A program made the position numbers and the translations under genes. Positions 11,641 to 23,644 of a DNA stretch of 64,000 nt are shown here, one piece after another. Positions within the stretch are counted from its first letter, which is position 1. Every line of letters starts with the position of its first letter. The notes below the pieces were generated by a model that was not told the origin of the DNA, searched no databases, and worked only from the letters and a program-made list of their open reading frames with translations. This DNA comes from Dryas octopetala (lineage: Eukaryota > Streptophyta > Magnoliopsida > Rosales > Rosaceae). The DNA lies in NCBI GenBank assembly GCA_963921425.1, contig OY992835.1:1116001-1180000 (forward strand). Reading direction: 5' to 3'.

Positions 11641-13303
11641 TGTTAGTTTCTAGGATTTGTTATGTTGGCTATTTTCCTTGTCAAAACAATTGTATTAATT
11701 TGTATTTAATCACTCACAAGCTCTAGGCTAGACTTAGGACAAGTTCTGCTGCATTGAAGAAGTCAAGAATGAACAAAGACACAAGGTATACTGCACTTCA
11801 TTCATTTCATGAAATTAACAGATTTTTGTCTATTTGACTAGTCATTCACTGATCATAAAGAACAATGTTTTTCACGTACAGTGGTTGATATTTAAGTTAC
11901 AGTCGCTACAGTGGGTCCATTTCGGGTTTTGCTTTTTAAGCCCATTTCATTGAAAGCCCATGTTCTGTTTTTCACTAAACATGCATGTGCATTGCACATG
12001 GCTTGGTTCCCCTACTGTAGCAATTAGATCTGATTGCATCTTTGCCATTCACGCCACACACCTTCACACATCAGCACTATTCATCATCTTCCCCATTTCT
12101 GATTTTTGCAAAATAAAGCAAAATTCCTTTTTACAGCTCCTCATTCCTATCCTTAGTAATACTAGGATACCCCTCTAGGACAAAGAGAATATGCCCCTCA
12201 TTCGTCTCTTGTGGACAGCCATTGATTGGCTTCCACGTGGCTTGGGCGAACATGAATGTTGCGTGGGTGTGTACGGGTATATGGGCATCTGGTTCAGATC
12301 TTTTCTGTGTGTCGATGAGCAATTTTTGAGCGTGTATTCTTGGGGTTTCACGTCTGGGTATTTTCTATGTGAAGTGCTCATCTTCAACTTTTTCAGAAAA
12401 TGGTCTTTTAATTCTTGAAAAATCATAAAGAGATTTTCTGAACTTGTTTTTGTTTAATCTAAAATTCTATATGGGTTTGAGTGCTTAAATGTTTTCATAC
12501 ATTCTTCAAACACATTCATTTTAGATTTAAGTTGAAGGATTCAATATCAATCTTTTCATGCCGATAGCTTGAGAAGGTTGATCTTTGTTTGTGAATCCTA
12601 CATTTGCATATCATGTTCATGCATTGATGAAACCACTGGGCTTGGTGCGAATTGGTGCCATGGGTTGATGAGCTTGGAGTGGAGCTGCCTTCTTCATGAA
12701 TGACCGATTGCCTTGCTTATGGAAGTTGCACAAAGGGGTAAGAAAGCTGCCACTTAGTCTAGGACTTAGTGATTGAGCTTGTGTGCTGAGTGCTCCCTTT
12801 TGTATTGAACTTCTGATTTAGTGGATTGCCTGGTCAGCTGGATAGACCCCCAGTTTTTACCCTTTGTGGTTTTTCTGGGTGAACATCTTGTGTGCATTTG
12901 TCTTCCTTGTTTGTGTTGTTATGATTACTGATTCACTCAACATTTAAACACAAATCGGTACTGTAGCTATATGCTGGAAATTGATATATGCCTTATTTAA
13001 TTGTCTAGCTAATCACACACCACTGTAGTTGTGGATAACACTGGGATGCCTACTGTGATGGATCCTCTGAGTGTATAGGATCTCACTTGTTCCTTGGTGT
13101 GTTTGATTTGTGTTGTTTACTGAAGTGATTTTTGGTTTTTAGAAGTCAATATGGAGTTTCATATTTTTGTTACTGGACCGTCTGAGTTGTGTTTGGTTGA
13201 CTAGTTCGTGAGTGATCACATAAACCAAAAATTAGGGTCCGATCACTGAAAGTGAAATTAATCAAGTTAATTGAGTGAATAGATCACCTAAATTAAACTT
13301 TCA
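11641..13303. mobile_element. Solo LTR-like insertion (1.66 kb) inside the Tat LTR
   Basis: The insert starts TGTTAGTTTC and ends AAACTTTCA (TG...CA), flanked on both sides by the 5-bp direct repeat CCATG (11,636-11,640 and 13,304-13,308). It has no coding similarity, so a solo LTR is the simplest reading. Superfamily and orientation are not certain; the size would suit a Sirevirus-type Copia LTR. Confidence 0.65.
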
Positions 13304-13679
13304 CCATGCGAAATGGGTAAGAGCCGAGGGACCGAGCAAGGAACAAACTTGAGGGACCGTTAAAAACGTATATCGCGAGGGACCGCCAAAAATGAAAGAA
13401 TAAGAGGCACATGTATGCTTACACCCACACGCAAGGGGACCTCCCCCAAAGCAAGAAATGGGAGGGACCTAAAAACTCTACATTCTACTAGGATTCTAAC
13501 TCTCATAAAACTCAAAGTGGCTTGAATCCTTCCCAAATAAGAATTCAAGTATAGGAGTTCACTTCCACAAGGAGTATACTTCCTAGTGACTACAAGTTTA
13601 TCAAACTTTCAGTCCTAAGGCCATGAGGATTAACCCATCCTCTATATATACGCTCTCATAAGATCAATCAAATGTATGT

Positions 13680-14500
13680 TGTTGTAACACGAAATCTCCA
13701 AGTAGCTTGAGTTTAGAAATCTTTGGTCTTGAAAACATAGAAAACCTTCGGAGGTAAGAGGGCACCGGTGTCGTGCCGGCCAAAGGCTCTCCGACGGTCA
13801 AGTTAGAAAAAAAGATCAATTATCAACTCAGAGCATTGGCTTAGAGCTTTGGAATTACTTACTTTTGTGTGATCTTATGAGAGTCTGTTTATAGGGGATG
13901 ATTTATTCCCTATGGCCTTAGGATTGTAAGTTAGTTAGACTTGTAATCACCAGGAAATATAATCCATATTGGATTGAACTCCTATACTTGAATCCTTGTT
14001 TGGAGAGGATTCAAGCCATTTAATTCGTATGGGAGTTGGTTTCCCAGTAGAACATGAAGTTCTTAGGTCCCATTAGTCATGGGTGGTATGGAAATACCTT
14101 CGTGAGTTTTGGGTGCATACTCGGATGTATCCGCAAGTTCGGATAGGTCCCTAGGCACGGATGGATCCATGGGTTCGGATGTATCTCCGTGTTCGGATGC
14201 ATCCGACCCCCTAAGTGAGTGTGAGGGTAGTTACCCTTTGCTCTATATTTAATGGATCCTTCAACTCGTGGTGATATATACCTCCGGTCCTTTTGCATGC
14301 ATGTTGTTGAAAAACGTCCATAACTTCTAGGTCTCTCAAACCATAGGTCGTATTCTTCTAACACCATGGGTCCTATATTTTTATGCATTTTCCAATGGAC
14401 CCATGAGAATGAATAGGTCTCCTCCTTTTTCTATGAGAATGGATAGGTCCCATGTTAGAATAAACCATGGTCCTATGCTAGAATATTTCATGGTCCCACA
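13680..14500 (-). mobile_element. Minus-strand solo LTR of the same Tat family inside the Tat LTR
   Basis: On the minus strand it starts TGTGGGACCATG (14,500) and ends CGTGTTACAACA (13,680). It is flanked by the direct repeat TATGT (13,675-13,679 and 14,501-14,505). Its body is clearly similar, in inverted orientation, to the surrounding LTR, which creates the long inverted repeats of this region. About 14,100-14,210 carries an imprecise tandem repeat around the words GGATG and TCGGAT. Confidence 0.8.
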
Positions 14501-14683
14501 TATGTAATTCTTAAGCTCTGAACCATTGCTTTGAATTTATAACGATCTTGTTTACTGACTTGACCGTTGGAGAGCCTTTGGCTGACACCACACCGGTGCC
14601 CCTTTACCCTCCGAAGGTTTTTCTTGTGTTTGGAGGACCGCCGTTTTCTACGTTTAACTACTTGGAGATTTTGTGTTACAACA

Positions 14684-15240
14684 ATTCTTAAGAAATTGCA
14701 AGTATAAATTAAGAAGCTCAGTTATTTGACAAGGTACCCATTTTGAACATACAACAACTAAGAAAAACACTGACTTAAGCATAAGAGTATCTTTTGCAGG
14801 TACCCCACCCACAGTTCAAAAAAAACAAAAACTGAAGCCAAGATCTAACGAGTGCAAACCCTCTCAACAATGCAGAGTTCGATTCTTGAGTCCACATCAC
14901 CTGTAGGCCAAAGAATTCTTCTTCTTGGACCTGGTGGGAGCGGTCCGAGATCTCCTTCTACAAAACAACAAAATTCAAGAGGCTCTCAGTGAATGGGGGA
15001 TGCGCCTCTTTACATAAGGAAAATGTTCGATAAACTCCGCGAAACAAAATGGATAGCAGAAGATGCGCCGAAGAAAGTCGGAGAATACGAAAGACAACAA
15101 GAGGAAGGCAATATGCATGAAAAGATGTAAGAAAGGATGGAAGAACCTGAAGGAAGATCCTCGACCAAAGTATGCTCAGACGAAGTGGAAATTATCAGGG
15201 GTCATGAAGGTGACGATTCAGGCCCATCCGGGCATGGACA
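14684..15240 (+). other. Leader and gag-upstream region of the Tat-like element
   Basis: No clear protein similarity is seen until the gag remnant. A purine-rich stretch from about 15,050 probably starts the gag zone. Confidence 0.4.
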
Positions 15241-17247
15241 TCAGAAAAGACCCAAGGAAGGGGAGCTAAGAGACATAAAAGTTCGGGCCAAGCATAACTT
15301 CACCAACACTCTCCTCACCACTTGCCTAACAAATACTTTACGAGAAAACAAGGACTTAGGATAGTTCACGCACCTGCACCATTGCGTGAACTCGCAGAGA
15401 GGTGGGACTGCACAAAGAACTGTGAGTTCCACAAAAACTTCGGTCACAACACGGATGATTGCAGAACTTTGCGAGAACAAGTGGAAGCCAAGTTGAGGAA
15501 AGACATGATGGATCAATACAGGATTGGCGAAGGAGAACAAAACACCAGGCGCGATGACAGGCATGAGCGGCAAATTGTGGGCCACATTCAGAACCGAATT
15601 CACGCTGAACATGAATTAAATGACGTCAATGTGATCCACGGCAAGCCGTAGCAACCAGAAAGAGAGAATTTGACAGCGATCTCAAAGAAGGCAGGTAGAG
15701 AAGGTTCGGCGCGTTTATGGTATCAGTAGTGCATCACTCACTGCAATGTCGTTAAGCCAATAGGGGGCCACCATGTTCACAAGAAAGGACCGGGAAGGAA
15801 TCCAACTCCCACATGAAAATGTACTGGTAGTTATGTTGCAAATCGCAAACTCTCAAGTGAAAAAAGTAATGATTGAAGGAGGAAGAAGCACTGACATGTT
15901 ATATTGTGACGTGTATAAGTGGATGGGTTCGAAAAAAGATGACATCTGATCCAACCTGTCGCATATCACAAGATTCAATGGCTCCAAAGAACAACCGATG
16001 GGAGACATAGCATTCCCAGTAACAGCCGTGGGCAAAAATGCTATTCATCACATTCGTGGTATTTGACTCACCCAATGCCTATAAATTCATTATGGATAAA
16101 AATTGGATAGACAGGATGGAAAGAGAGGCATCAACTCTTAGCTAGGCAGGTCATGAGGTGCGTCTCGAGTGATGGTCTTAGCACAGTCGTCATTAAGGGA
16201 GACCAGATGACGGCCAAGAAATGTTACAACATCGATTAGACATGAGAGCTGCCTCGGGAGCAGCCAGAGCTAAAACTGAAGCAGAGCAATTAATGGAGGG
16301 CCCACTAGCATAGCAGAGCCTGAGATTGAGGAGGCATACATCAACATTCGGTTTTGAGGGGTGGAATTTGTGGCGTCAACCTATAGGGTTTATCCTGAGG
16401 CGGAACTTGACCCACCAACGATAGAGGAATTACGCGAGGAATTTTTGGATCCTCAGGATCGAGAAAAGAAAGTGCTAGTGGGTAACCTCCTACTAGAGTG
16501 CGAGAGGAAATTGCTACTAAAGGTTTTGAGAGTAAATAAACAAGTTTCAGTCTGAACGCACCAAGAAATGCCAATAATCGATCAAAGCATAGCTTGCCAC
16601 CGCTTAAACGCCAATCCCGGTCATCTTTTATACAGGCAAATATTAAAGAGATTTGCCCAAAGAAAACCTAAATCATAAGTGACGAGATTGACAGATTATT
16701 GGAAGCAGGATTCATCAGAGACGTATAGGGACCACAGTGAATGTCCAACGTAGTCATTGTTTAGAAGAAAAATTAGAAAAGACGTGTATGCATCGATTTC
16801 ACCAATCTAAACAGAGTATGCCCGAAAGATTGTTATCTGCTCCCAAAGATCGATTAAATGGTAGACGCGACCACAGGCTATGAGCCATTAACCTTCTTAG
16901 ATGCGTATTCATGATATAAAAAAATAATGATCGCAATGGAATATCAAGACAAAACTATATTCATCTCGGAGCGTGGGCTATATTGTTACAAAGTCATGCC
17001 GTGCCGACTGAAAAACGCAGGGTCGACTTATCAACGACTGGTAAATCACATGTTTAAAGAACATATCATATACACTATGAAAGTTTATATAGATGAAAGA
17101 GGGAGAGTCACATCGGGCATTAGGAAGAAAATTTTTAGAGTTCTGAGGTAGTACTGCATGAGGCTAAACCCCATGAAATGCATTTTCGGGGTATCATTAG
17201 GGCAATTCCTTAGGTGCATTGTAAATAGCAAAAGCATAGGCTGAACC

Positions 17248-17761
17248 TAGAGGTGGGCATAAGCCCGCCTAACCCATCAGGCTCGGGTTGGTCGAGTCGA
17301 GTCCAAGACACAAAAATCAACCCGTTAGTATAAAACTGACCCACCCTATATAAATGAGTCGGTTACGGGTTAGGTTCTCACCAGTGTAGATAAACTGACC
17401 TGCCCAAATAATAGGTTCCCAACCATTGGAGTCTTCTTTGTCTCTTAGATCCTTCTCAAACTCTCTTTGTCTCACAGCCACCACACCACCGCACCATCGA
17501 TCTTGAGGCCAAGATCATCAAAATCTCTCTATCTCTCAACAAGCATAAGGCTACATTGCATCACCCAGCCACCATCCTAACCTCACCTGAAACTTCAAAT
17601 TGATACCAACCTACATAACCCCCAACCCGACAACACTCCAAACTAAGCCGACCGAAAAGAAATGGTTCTGTTACAGGTCGGTGACGCTGCAAATCGAGGC
17701 CCTCGGTGAGGCCGGCAATTTGGGTCCTAAACCGAGCTACCAGAACTGATGCTCACCCCTA
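17248..17761. mobile_element. Non-autonomous hAT element (514 bp) in the Tat pol region
   Basis: The terminal inverted repeats read TAGAGGTGGGCATA and, at the other end, ATGCTCACCCCTA, the typical plant hAT MITE ends (TAGGGGTGGGCA). The 8-bp flanks are GCTGAACC (17,240-17,247) and GTTGAACC (17,762-17,769), a target duplication with one later change. It has no coding capacity. Confidence 0.85.
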
Positions 17762-20700
17762 GTTGAACCCGAAGATTGTAGAGATTCTAAGGAACATGCC
17801 AGAACTGACTACACTGAGGGAGGTACGAATTCTTATCAGAAGGATCGTAGCCTGAGCCGGTTCATCTGACTGTTATCTAACCAATGCAAACTTTTTCCCA
17901 AATCATCCGAACCAAGGGAAGAGATGTGTCGGGGTCAAAACAGAGGGAGGCTTTTAACCGTCTCAAGGAGTATCTGACCAAACCTCCAATCCTCTCAGTA
18001 CCGAAGTCGAACGAACCGTTGTACCTGTATAATAATCATATACCTCTAAAGTGGAAGCGATCAGAGTTTTGTTTTGAGAGGAAGATAACAATCAGCACCC
18101 CATCTTTTATATTAGAAAAAGCTTTTTGGATTAAAAAAAACAGGTATAGCTCAACGGAGAAGCACGCTCTGGCATTGGTAACAGCGAAAAGAAAGTTAAG
18201 GCAGTACTTCGAGGCCTGTACTTACCCATCATCCCATAAAGGCTATCCTGGAGAAATTGGATCAATTGAGAAGGATGACCAAGTGGGCCATAAAACTCGG
18301 AGCATTCGATATCATCTACCAGCCTCGAACTGCACAAAGGGGGCAAGTGGTTACAGATTTCATCACGGGGTGCCACACGGAAGGATAGGAAGAAAGAGGA
18401 TAGATGGTTGTTGAACCAATACCAACAGAACTAGTTCCTTAGGACTTGTACGTAGACGGATCCTCGAACTAGTATGGGGCTGGGGTCGGTATAACTTTCA
18501 TCAAGCTAGAAGGACTAAAGGTTAAGAGCGCAATTCGATTGAATTTCCCTGCCACCAATAACATTGTAGAGTACGACAAAGGACGAGAAGATAGAGACTT
18601 ATCAACAACTTGCTAAGAAGCTAATTCAGGATTTCAAATGGGTATAAGTCAACCAACTTCGCAGGGATAGGAACACACTTGTAGATCAATTGGAGAACGC
18701 CACCTTTGCTATGATCACAAGGTTGGTCAAAGACGTAAAGATCGAAAAATTGGCAGCACTAACTACGAAGCAGATGATGTCCAAAAATGAAATTGTTCAG
18801 ATAAGGAACGAGCCGATCGAGTCAAATGAACAAGCTGAACCAAATTGGATGACCTTAATTGTCCAATACCTAATGCACGGCACTCAACTAGATGACCCAA
18901 ACGAAGTGAGGAAAATTCACACAAAGGCTGCCAGGTGTTGTTTAGGCGATCCTTTTCTGGTCCATACCTCATGTGCCTCAGCCTAACCAAAGCTAAATGG
19001 ACACTCAAAGTGATCCACAAAGGGGGATGTAGAAACCATCCAAGGAATCTGAGTAGTACGTACGAATAGCTCTAATGTCCAGGGAAATCGAGTAGTACAT
19101 ATGATCAAAGTCTAGAGCACAAAGTCCTAGTGCAAGAATATTTCTAGCCCTACATGTCCAGGGAAGTCGAGTAGTACGTATGAAGGTGTGACAAGTGCCA
19201 AAGATAAACTTCACTTGACTCTCCAAAAACCTAAACTCAGTTACTGGACCTTGGCCATTTGTCCGATGGGGAATGGATATAGTCAAACCCTTCCTGTCAA
19301 AATCGGGGGAAAGTAAAGGGTGCTCGTAGCTATGGATTATTTTATCAAGTGGGTTGAAGCCGAAGCGTCCGGTAAAATAGAATAAGTAGAGGTGATCAGG
19401 TTTGTTTGGAGAAACATCTTATGTCGATTCGGACTCCCTAGGTACATTGTGGCAGAAAACGAAACGGAGTTCAATAACAAGAAGTTTAGAACATACTGTC
19501 AAAACAAGGGAATTCAACTTTAGTTTTCTTCTAGAAGCTATCCTTAGGGAAATGGACAAGCTAAAAAGATGAACCGGATGATATGAGTGTATTAAGAAGC
19601 GATTGGAGGAATGTAAAGGGTGGAGGAGTTACAACATGTGCTTTGGGCTTACCGAACGACTAAGAGGAAGCCTATTGGAGAAAGCCCGTTCACGCTTACC
19701 TATGAGACTGAAGTTGTAATTCCAACGGTGGTCAGGTTACTCACGGTTCCAACGCTGGTGGTCGACCTAAGTACTATCCAATTATTTAATTAATTAATAT
19801 TTCTCTAAATTATTCCACTAATTAATCAAGCTTGAATAATAGCTTAAATCCAATTTAATCTCTACAAGTTAATAATCTTTAATTAAATCTCCAAATTAAG
19901 GTTACAACTAATCATGCTTAATTAACCAAATAAATTAAGCAATTAAATCTCCAAGATAAACCTAGGCATGCTTAATTAATAAATAAATCTTGCTTAATTA
20001 ATAAATAAATCCTACTTAATTAATCTAAGCATGCAACCTAATATTAAAGTCTAAAAAAAATAAATAAAGCAGAAAAATAAATAAAAGACTTACCTGGTTA
20101 TAGACCTCCAAAGCTAGATTTCACTCCTAAGGCCTTCTACAATGCAGCCTGAAATTGAACCCCAAACCCAATTTTTAGGTATAAAATGGGTATAGCCCAT
20201 TCACAATGGGCTGAAATGTGATCCCCATAAATTTTTGAAACCCAAAAACTATCCCCAGTTTTGGGTATTGACTATACCCAAAACCAAAATGAATGGTTGG
20301 CCCACAAAAAATAAAAAGCTGATACTCTTCTCATTCAAGTGAAAGCAGCTTGCGGGACCCACAGGAGCATGAAGGAATAGAGAGCTGCCACCTCAATCGA
20401 CAGCCCTCTGCAGCTCCCTGCATGCTACTTGCTGCTTCCAAGACGCCCCAAGACTGCGTTTGAGGTGCAACGGCTCCCTGCCATTCAATTTGGTCAGCCT
20501 AGAAAAGGTGGGCTGTGCGGGCCATTTCAAAATGGACGGTGGGGATCTGCGTGCCGTTGAAAATCAACGGCCCAAAAAATTTAAATGTCATTTTTGAAAA
20601 TAATAATAATAATAATAATAAATATAGAAAAAATCGAAAAAATGTCAAAAAAATCTGAAAAAATTCAGAAAAATTTCTTAAAATTCCCTTTAATTTTATA

Positions 20701-20807
20701 ATGGCTAGTACACCAAAAATTCTATATAAACCTCATTCTTCTTATTTTTTTTCTTCACATCTTTCTCTCTTTTACACCACATTTTCATCAAATTTAGTAA
20801 ATTCAAT

Positions 20808-21845
20808 ATGGTTAGAGGTCTTGGTTGGGCCAAAGATGAAGATATTGCTCTAGTTCAAGCTTGGCAAGAGAAGTCTCCAAATTCGGAACTCGGTGCACAA
20901 CAAAAAAATGATGTATTCTGGGCCGAAGTTTACATTGTTTTTCAGCGTAATTTGGGCACACCAATGGGCAGAACGATAGGCGCAATTAGATCACGGTGGA
21001 AGGACATTGCTGCCTTTTGCAACAAATTTTATGCCTCATTTTTGGATACCGAAAGGAGACGTCAAAGCAGTGCAAATTCAGACGATGTGGTAAGTTTTAT
21101 TTTATGAATGTATATATTTAATTGAATGTCGTATGTTTATTCCATTGTTAATACTTGATAATTTAGTCATGTGTCATAATTTTTGTAGTTTGTGGACACA
21201 CTTGAGATATATAAAGACAAGAACAATGGAAAAAAGTTTAGCATGCTCCACATTTGGAAGGATTTAAAAGAATGCGTCAAGCACTCAACTGCAAATTCAA
21301 CTGTGTGGGTCAGAGATCAGGATGCACCGATCGATTATACACCGAATGATCAAGATGAGACTTGCCTTGATACAGATGATGACCCATCATTATGGCAACC
21401 GATAGGCCAATCACGCCCAAGGCCACTAGGAAGAAATAAAGCAAAGCGGGCCAAGGCAGTTGATCCCCACCAAATTCATATGTTGAAGGCAATTGACGAA
21501 TATAATGATAGGTCACGTGTAGTTGAGGAAATGAGACATGACAGAGAAAGGGCGAGGTAAGAAAGAGAAGTGGCAAGAGACATGACATGAGAAGCAAGAG
21601 AAAGGGCGAAGGAAGCAAGAGAAAGGGTGACGGAAGCAAGAGAACAAGTGAAGCTTGAGAGGGCAATAGAGTAGGAGGAAGGACAGATTATGGACAAAGA
21701 CTTGACATACATGAATGACATGCAAATAGCGTATTGGGGATCAAAGCAAGCTGAAATAATTTCAAGAAGACGTGCACGTGCTACCTTGAGTTCAGCCGGA
21801 TATGACCGACCTCAACCAGTCATACTCAGGGTACCCTCCAAATAA
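20808..21845 (+). pseudogene. Harbinger ORF1, Myb/SANT-like DNA-binding protein (degraded)
   Basis: Exon 1 at 20,808-21,089 starts MVRGLGWAKDEDIALVQAW, a Myb/SANT-like (trihelix-type) domain with the expected tryptophans (W8, W19). A GT-AG intron at 21,090-21,188 joins V to FVDTLEIYKDK in frame. The second exon carries the region seen in plant Harbinger ORF1 and NAM-associated C-terminal proteins, then a long charged coiled coil rich in RER and EAR. Its frame continues to TAA at 21,843 but holds three internal stops (TAA at 21,558-21,560, then a TGA and a TAG). In PIF/Harbinger elements this protein recruits the transposase to the ends (established in the family). Confidence 0.8.
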
Positions 21846-21850
21846 TTAGT

Positions 21851-21970
21851 GGATTTGAATTATGTTTTTATTATGTCTGAGATTTGAATTATGTTTTGAT
21901 TATGTCTGAGAGTTGAATTATGTTTTTATTATGCTTGAGAGTTAAATTATGTTTATGATTTGAATTATGT
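21851..21970. repeat. Short tandem repeat after Harbinger ORF1
   Basis: About four loose copies of a roughly 29-bp unit containing TTGAATTATGTTTTTATTATG follow directly on the ORF1 stop codon. Confidence 0.6.
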
Positions 21971-21984
21971 AGTGGATTTGAAAT

Positions 21985-22184
21985 GACTATTCCCATACCA
22001 TGCATGAAGTGACTATTCACGCACCCTGCATGAAGTGACTATTCACGTACCTTGCATGAAGCGACTATTCACGCACCCTGCATGAAGCGACTATTCACGT
22101 ACCCTGCATGAAGTGACTATTCACTAACCCTGCATGATATGACTATTCACGTACCCTGCATGAAATCATAGGTCACATACCCTA
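21985..22184. repeat. 26-bp tandem repeat between the two Harbinger genes
   Basis: Seven full units of 26 bp (consensus begins GACTATTCACGTACCCTGCA) run from 21,985 to 22,166, then a partial eighth. The period is constant and units differ at 1-5 sites. It lies about 100 bp before the transposase ATG. Confidence 0.95.
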
Positions 22185-22281
22185 TTATTATGAACTTTCT
22201 ATAAATTGTGATAACTTCGTCCATTGAAATTCACATAGTTTTTATCTATTCAGGATAATTTATCATCCGATCAAAACTTCG

Positions 22282-23644
22282 ATGAATCCTTTCAACTACG
22301 CATCGTCTTCGTTGTCATCTTCGAGTCCTCCCGAGATCGAGTATGACGATTTCGATACTAGTTACAAAAGGGTAGAGGAAGGCAGAAGACTGATGGGGTG
22401 TGTAATTATGTCCATGGGGCAATCAGTAGTCGCCTCACGTCCACGTCACGGTGGTATGTATTCTCATCGGCGTTACACACGTCGGGATAGGGAAGGCGCT
22501 CACGGGAGGCTGATGCAGAATTACTTCATCCCTGCACCGATAAAAGACACAGTGACGTTTCAGAGACGCTTCCGTATGCATCAACCCCTATTCAACAAGA
22601 TTCTGAACGATGTGTGCCTCCATGATGATTGGTTCCAATCTAGGCCAGATGCCCTCGGTAGACTGCACACCCCATCAGAAGGTGACTGCGGCATTGAGAG
22701 TGATGGCGTATGGCCAACCCCTCGATGGGGTTTCAGAGCTACTAACCATTAGCCAGGGCATCATAAATGATGCACTATATAAGTTCTGTCGAGTCATCAC
22801 CCATGTCTATGAGGAGGAGTATCTTCGCAGACCTAACTTGGAGGATATGAGAAGACCTATGCGAAAGGGGCGCCAAAGAGGATTTCCAGGAATGATTGGA
22901 AGCTTAGACTGCATGCACTGAGTGTGGCAAAATTGCCCCATGGCTGAGCAAGCTCACTATCATGGGAACTATCATACACCTACCGTTATTTTGGAAGCAG
23001 TTGCCTCATACGACACGTGGATTTGGCATGCAAACTTCAGATTTTCGGGTTCTAACAATGACATTACCGTGTTGGACTGCTCACACCTTTTTGATTGGGA
23101 GATATCTGGAAGAGTCCACAGGGTGAAATATAGTGTCAATGATTTGGAATTCAAAATCTCATACTATCTTGCTGACGGGATCTACCCCAAGTGGGCGACT
23201 CTAATTTCATCAATACGCAATTCAGTTTCGGAACCTCACAGGTTGTCTGCGAGGAAACAAGAGGGCTTCCGTAAGGATGTGGAGATGGCGTTTGAGATTT
23301 TAAAAGCCCGATGACAGATTATCAAACGACCTGCTCGTTATTGGGATATGGATGATATGAGTTATATCATGAAAGTGTGCATAATATTGCACAATATGAT
23401 TGTCGATGATGAGAGACAACAAGATGATCCAGTCTAGCAGGAGTTTAACGTGGAAGAGACGATTAGAAGGGCAGAATCAGAGTATGACGGTGTGGAACCA
23501 AGCATACAAGGTGGGCCTCCGTCATCTTTACCTGAGGAGAATGTTTGTCGGAATTTGATTAGGAATAGGCGTGTGAATGAACACTTGAAAGAAAATTTGA
23601 TTGAGCACGTATAGATCCAAGCGGGAGGCGCACCACATGTTTGA
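22282..23644 (+). pseudogene. Harbinger ORF2, DDE transposase (degraded)
   Basis: From ATG 22,282 the frame carries a serine-rich N-terminus and the plant Harbinger region with FQRRFRMHQPLFNKILNDV. A frameshift near 22,660 moves the frame to KVTAALRVMAYGQPLDGVS. The catalytic triad context is visible: GSLDCMH (first Asp, about 22,910), SNNDITVLD (second Asp, about 23,060) and FRKDVEMAFEIL (Glu, about 23,285). Internal stops are TGA at 22,919-22,921 (where the family has Trp), TGA at 23,312-23,314, and TAG near 23,437 and 23,612. The product would have cut and moved the element together with ORF1. It is now inactive, but catalytic residues are still readable, so decay is moderate. Confidence 0.85.

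Larger units (their letters stand above)
11444..14683 (+). repeat. LTR of the Tat-like element, split into three parts
   Basis: The parts are 11,444-11,640, 13,309-13,679 and 14,506-14,683 (about 750 bp in total), starting TGTGAGGACC and ending GTGTTACAACA. Each gap is flanked by a 5-bp target duplication of the inserted LTR. The ends and body match the related minus-strand LTR at 13,680-14,500, which is 821 bp, supporting the reading. The sequence after 14,683 does not show an obvious primer site. Confidence 0.7.
11444..19750 (+). mobile_element. Fossil Tat-like (OTA) Ty3/gypsy element with nested insertions
   Basis: An LTR (11,444-14,683, split by two insertions) is followed by Tat-like remnants in order. 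Gag with a zinc-finger-like segment (CEFHKNFGHNTDDC) is at about 15,240-15,650, a protease region at about 15,780-16,060, reverse transcriptase at about 16,660-17,230 (KVMPCRLKNAGSTYQRLVN), RNase H at about 17,880-18,330 (YSSTEKHALALVTAKRKL) and integrase at about 19,320-19,740 ([11 protein letters not shown]). The order and the RNase H and integrase signatures fit the Tat lineage. The copy is heavily broken, with many disruptions, and cannot be active. The 3' end and second LTR are not found; the sequence gives way to a chromovirus LTR near 19,750. It looks old, since its LTR contains two further insertions. Confidence 0.8.
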
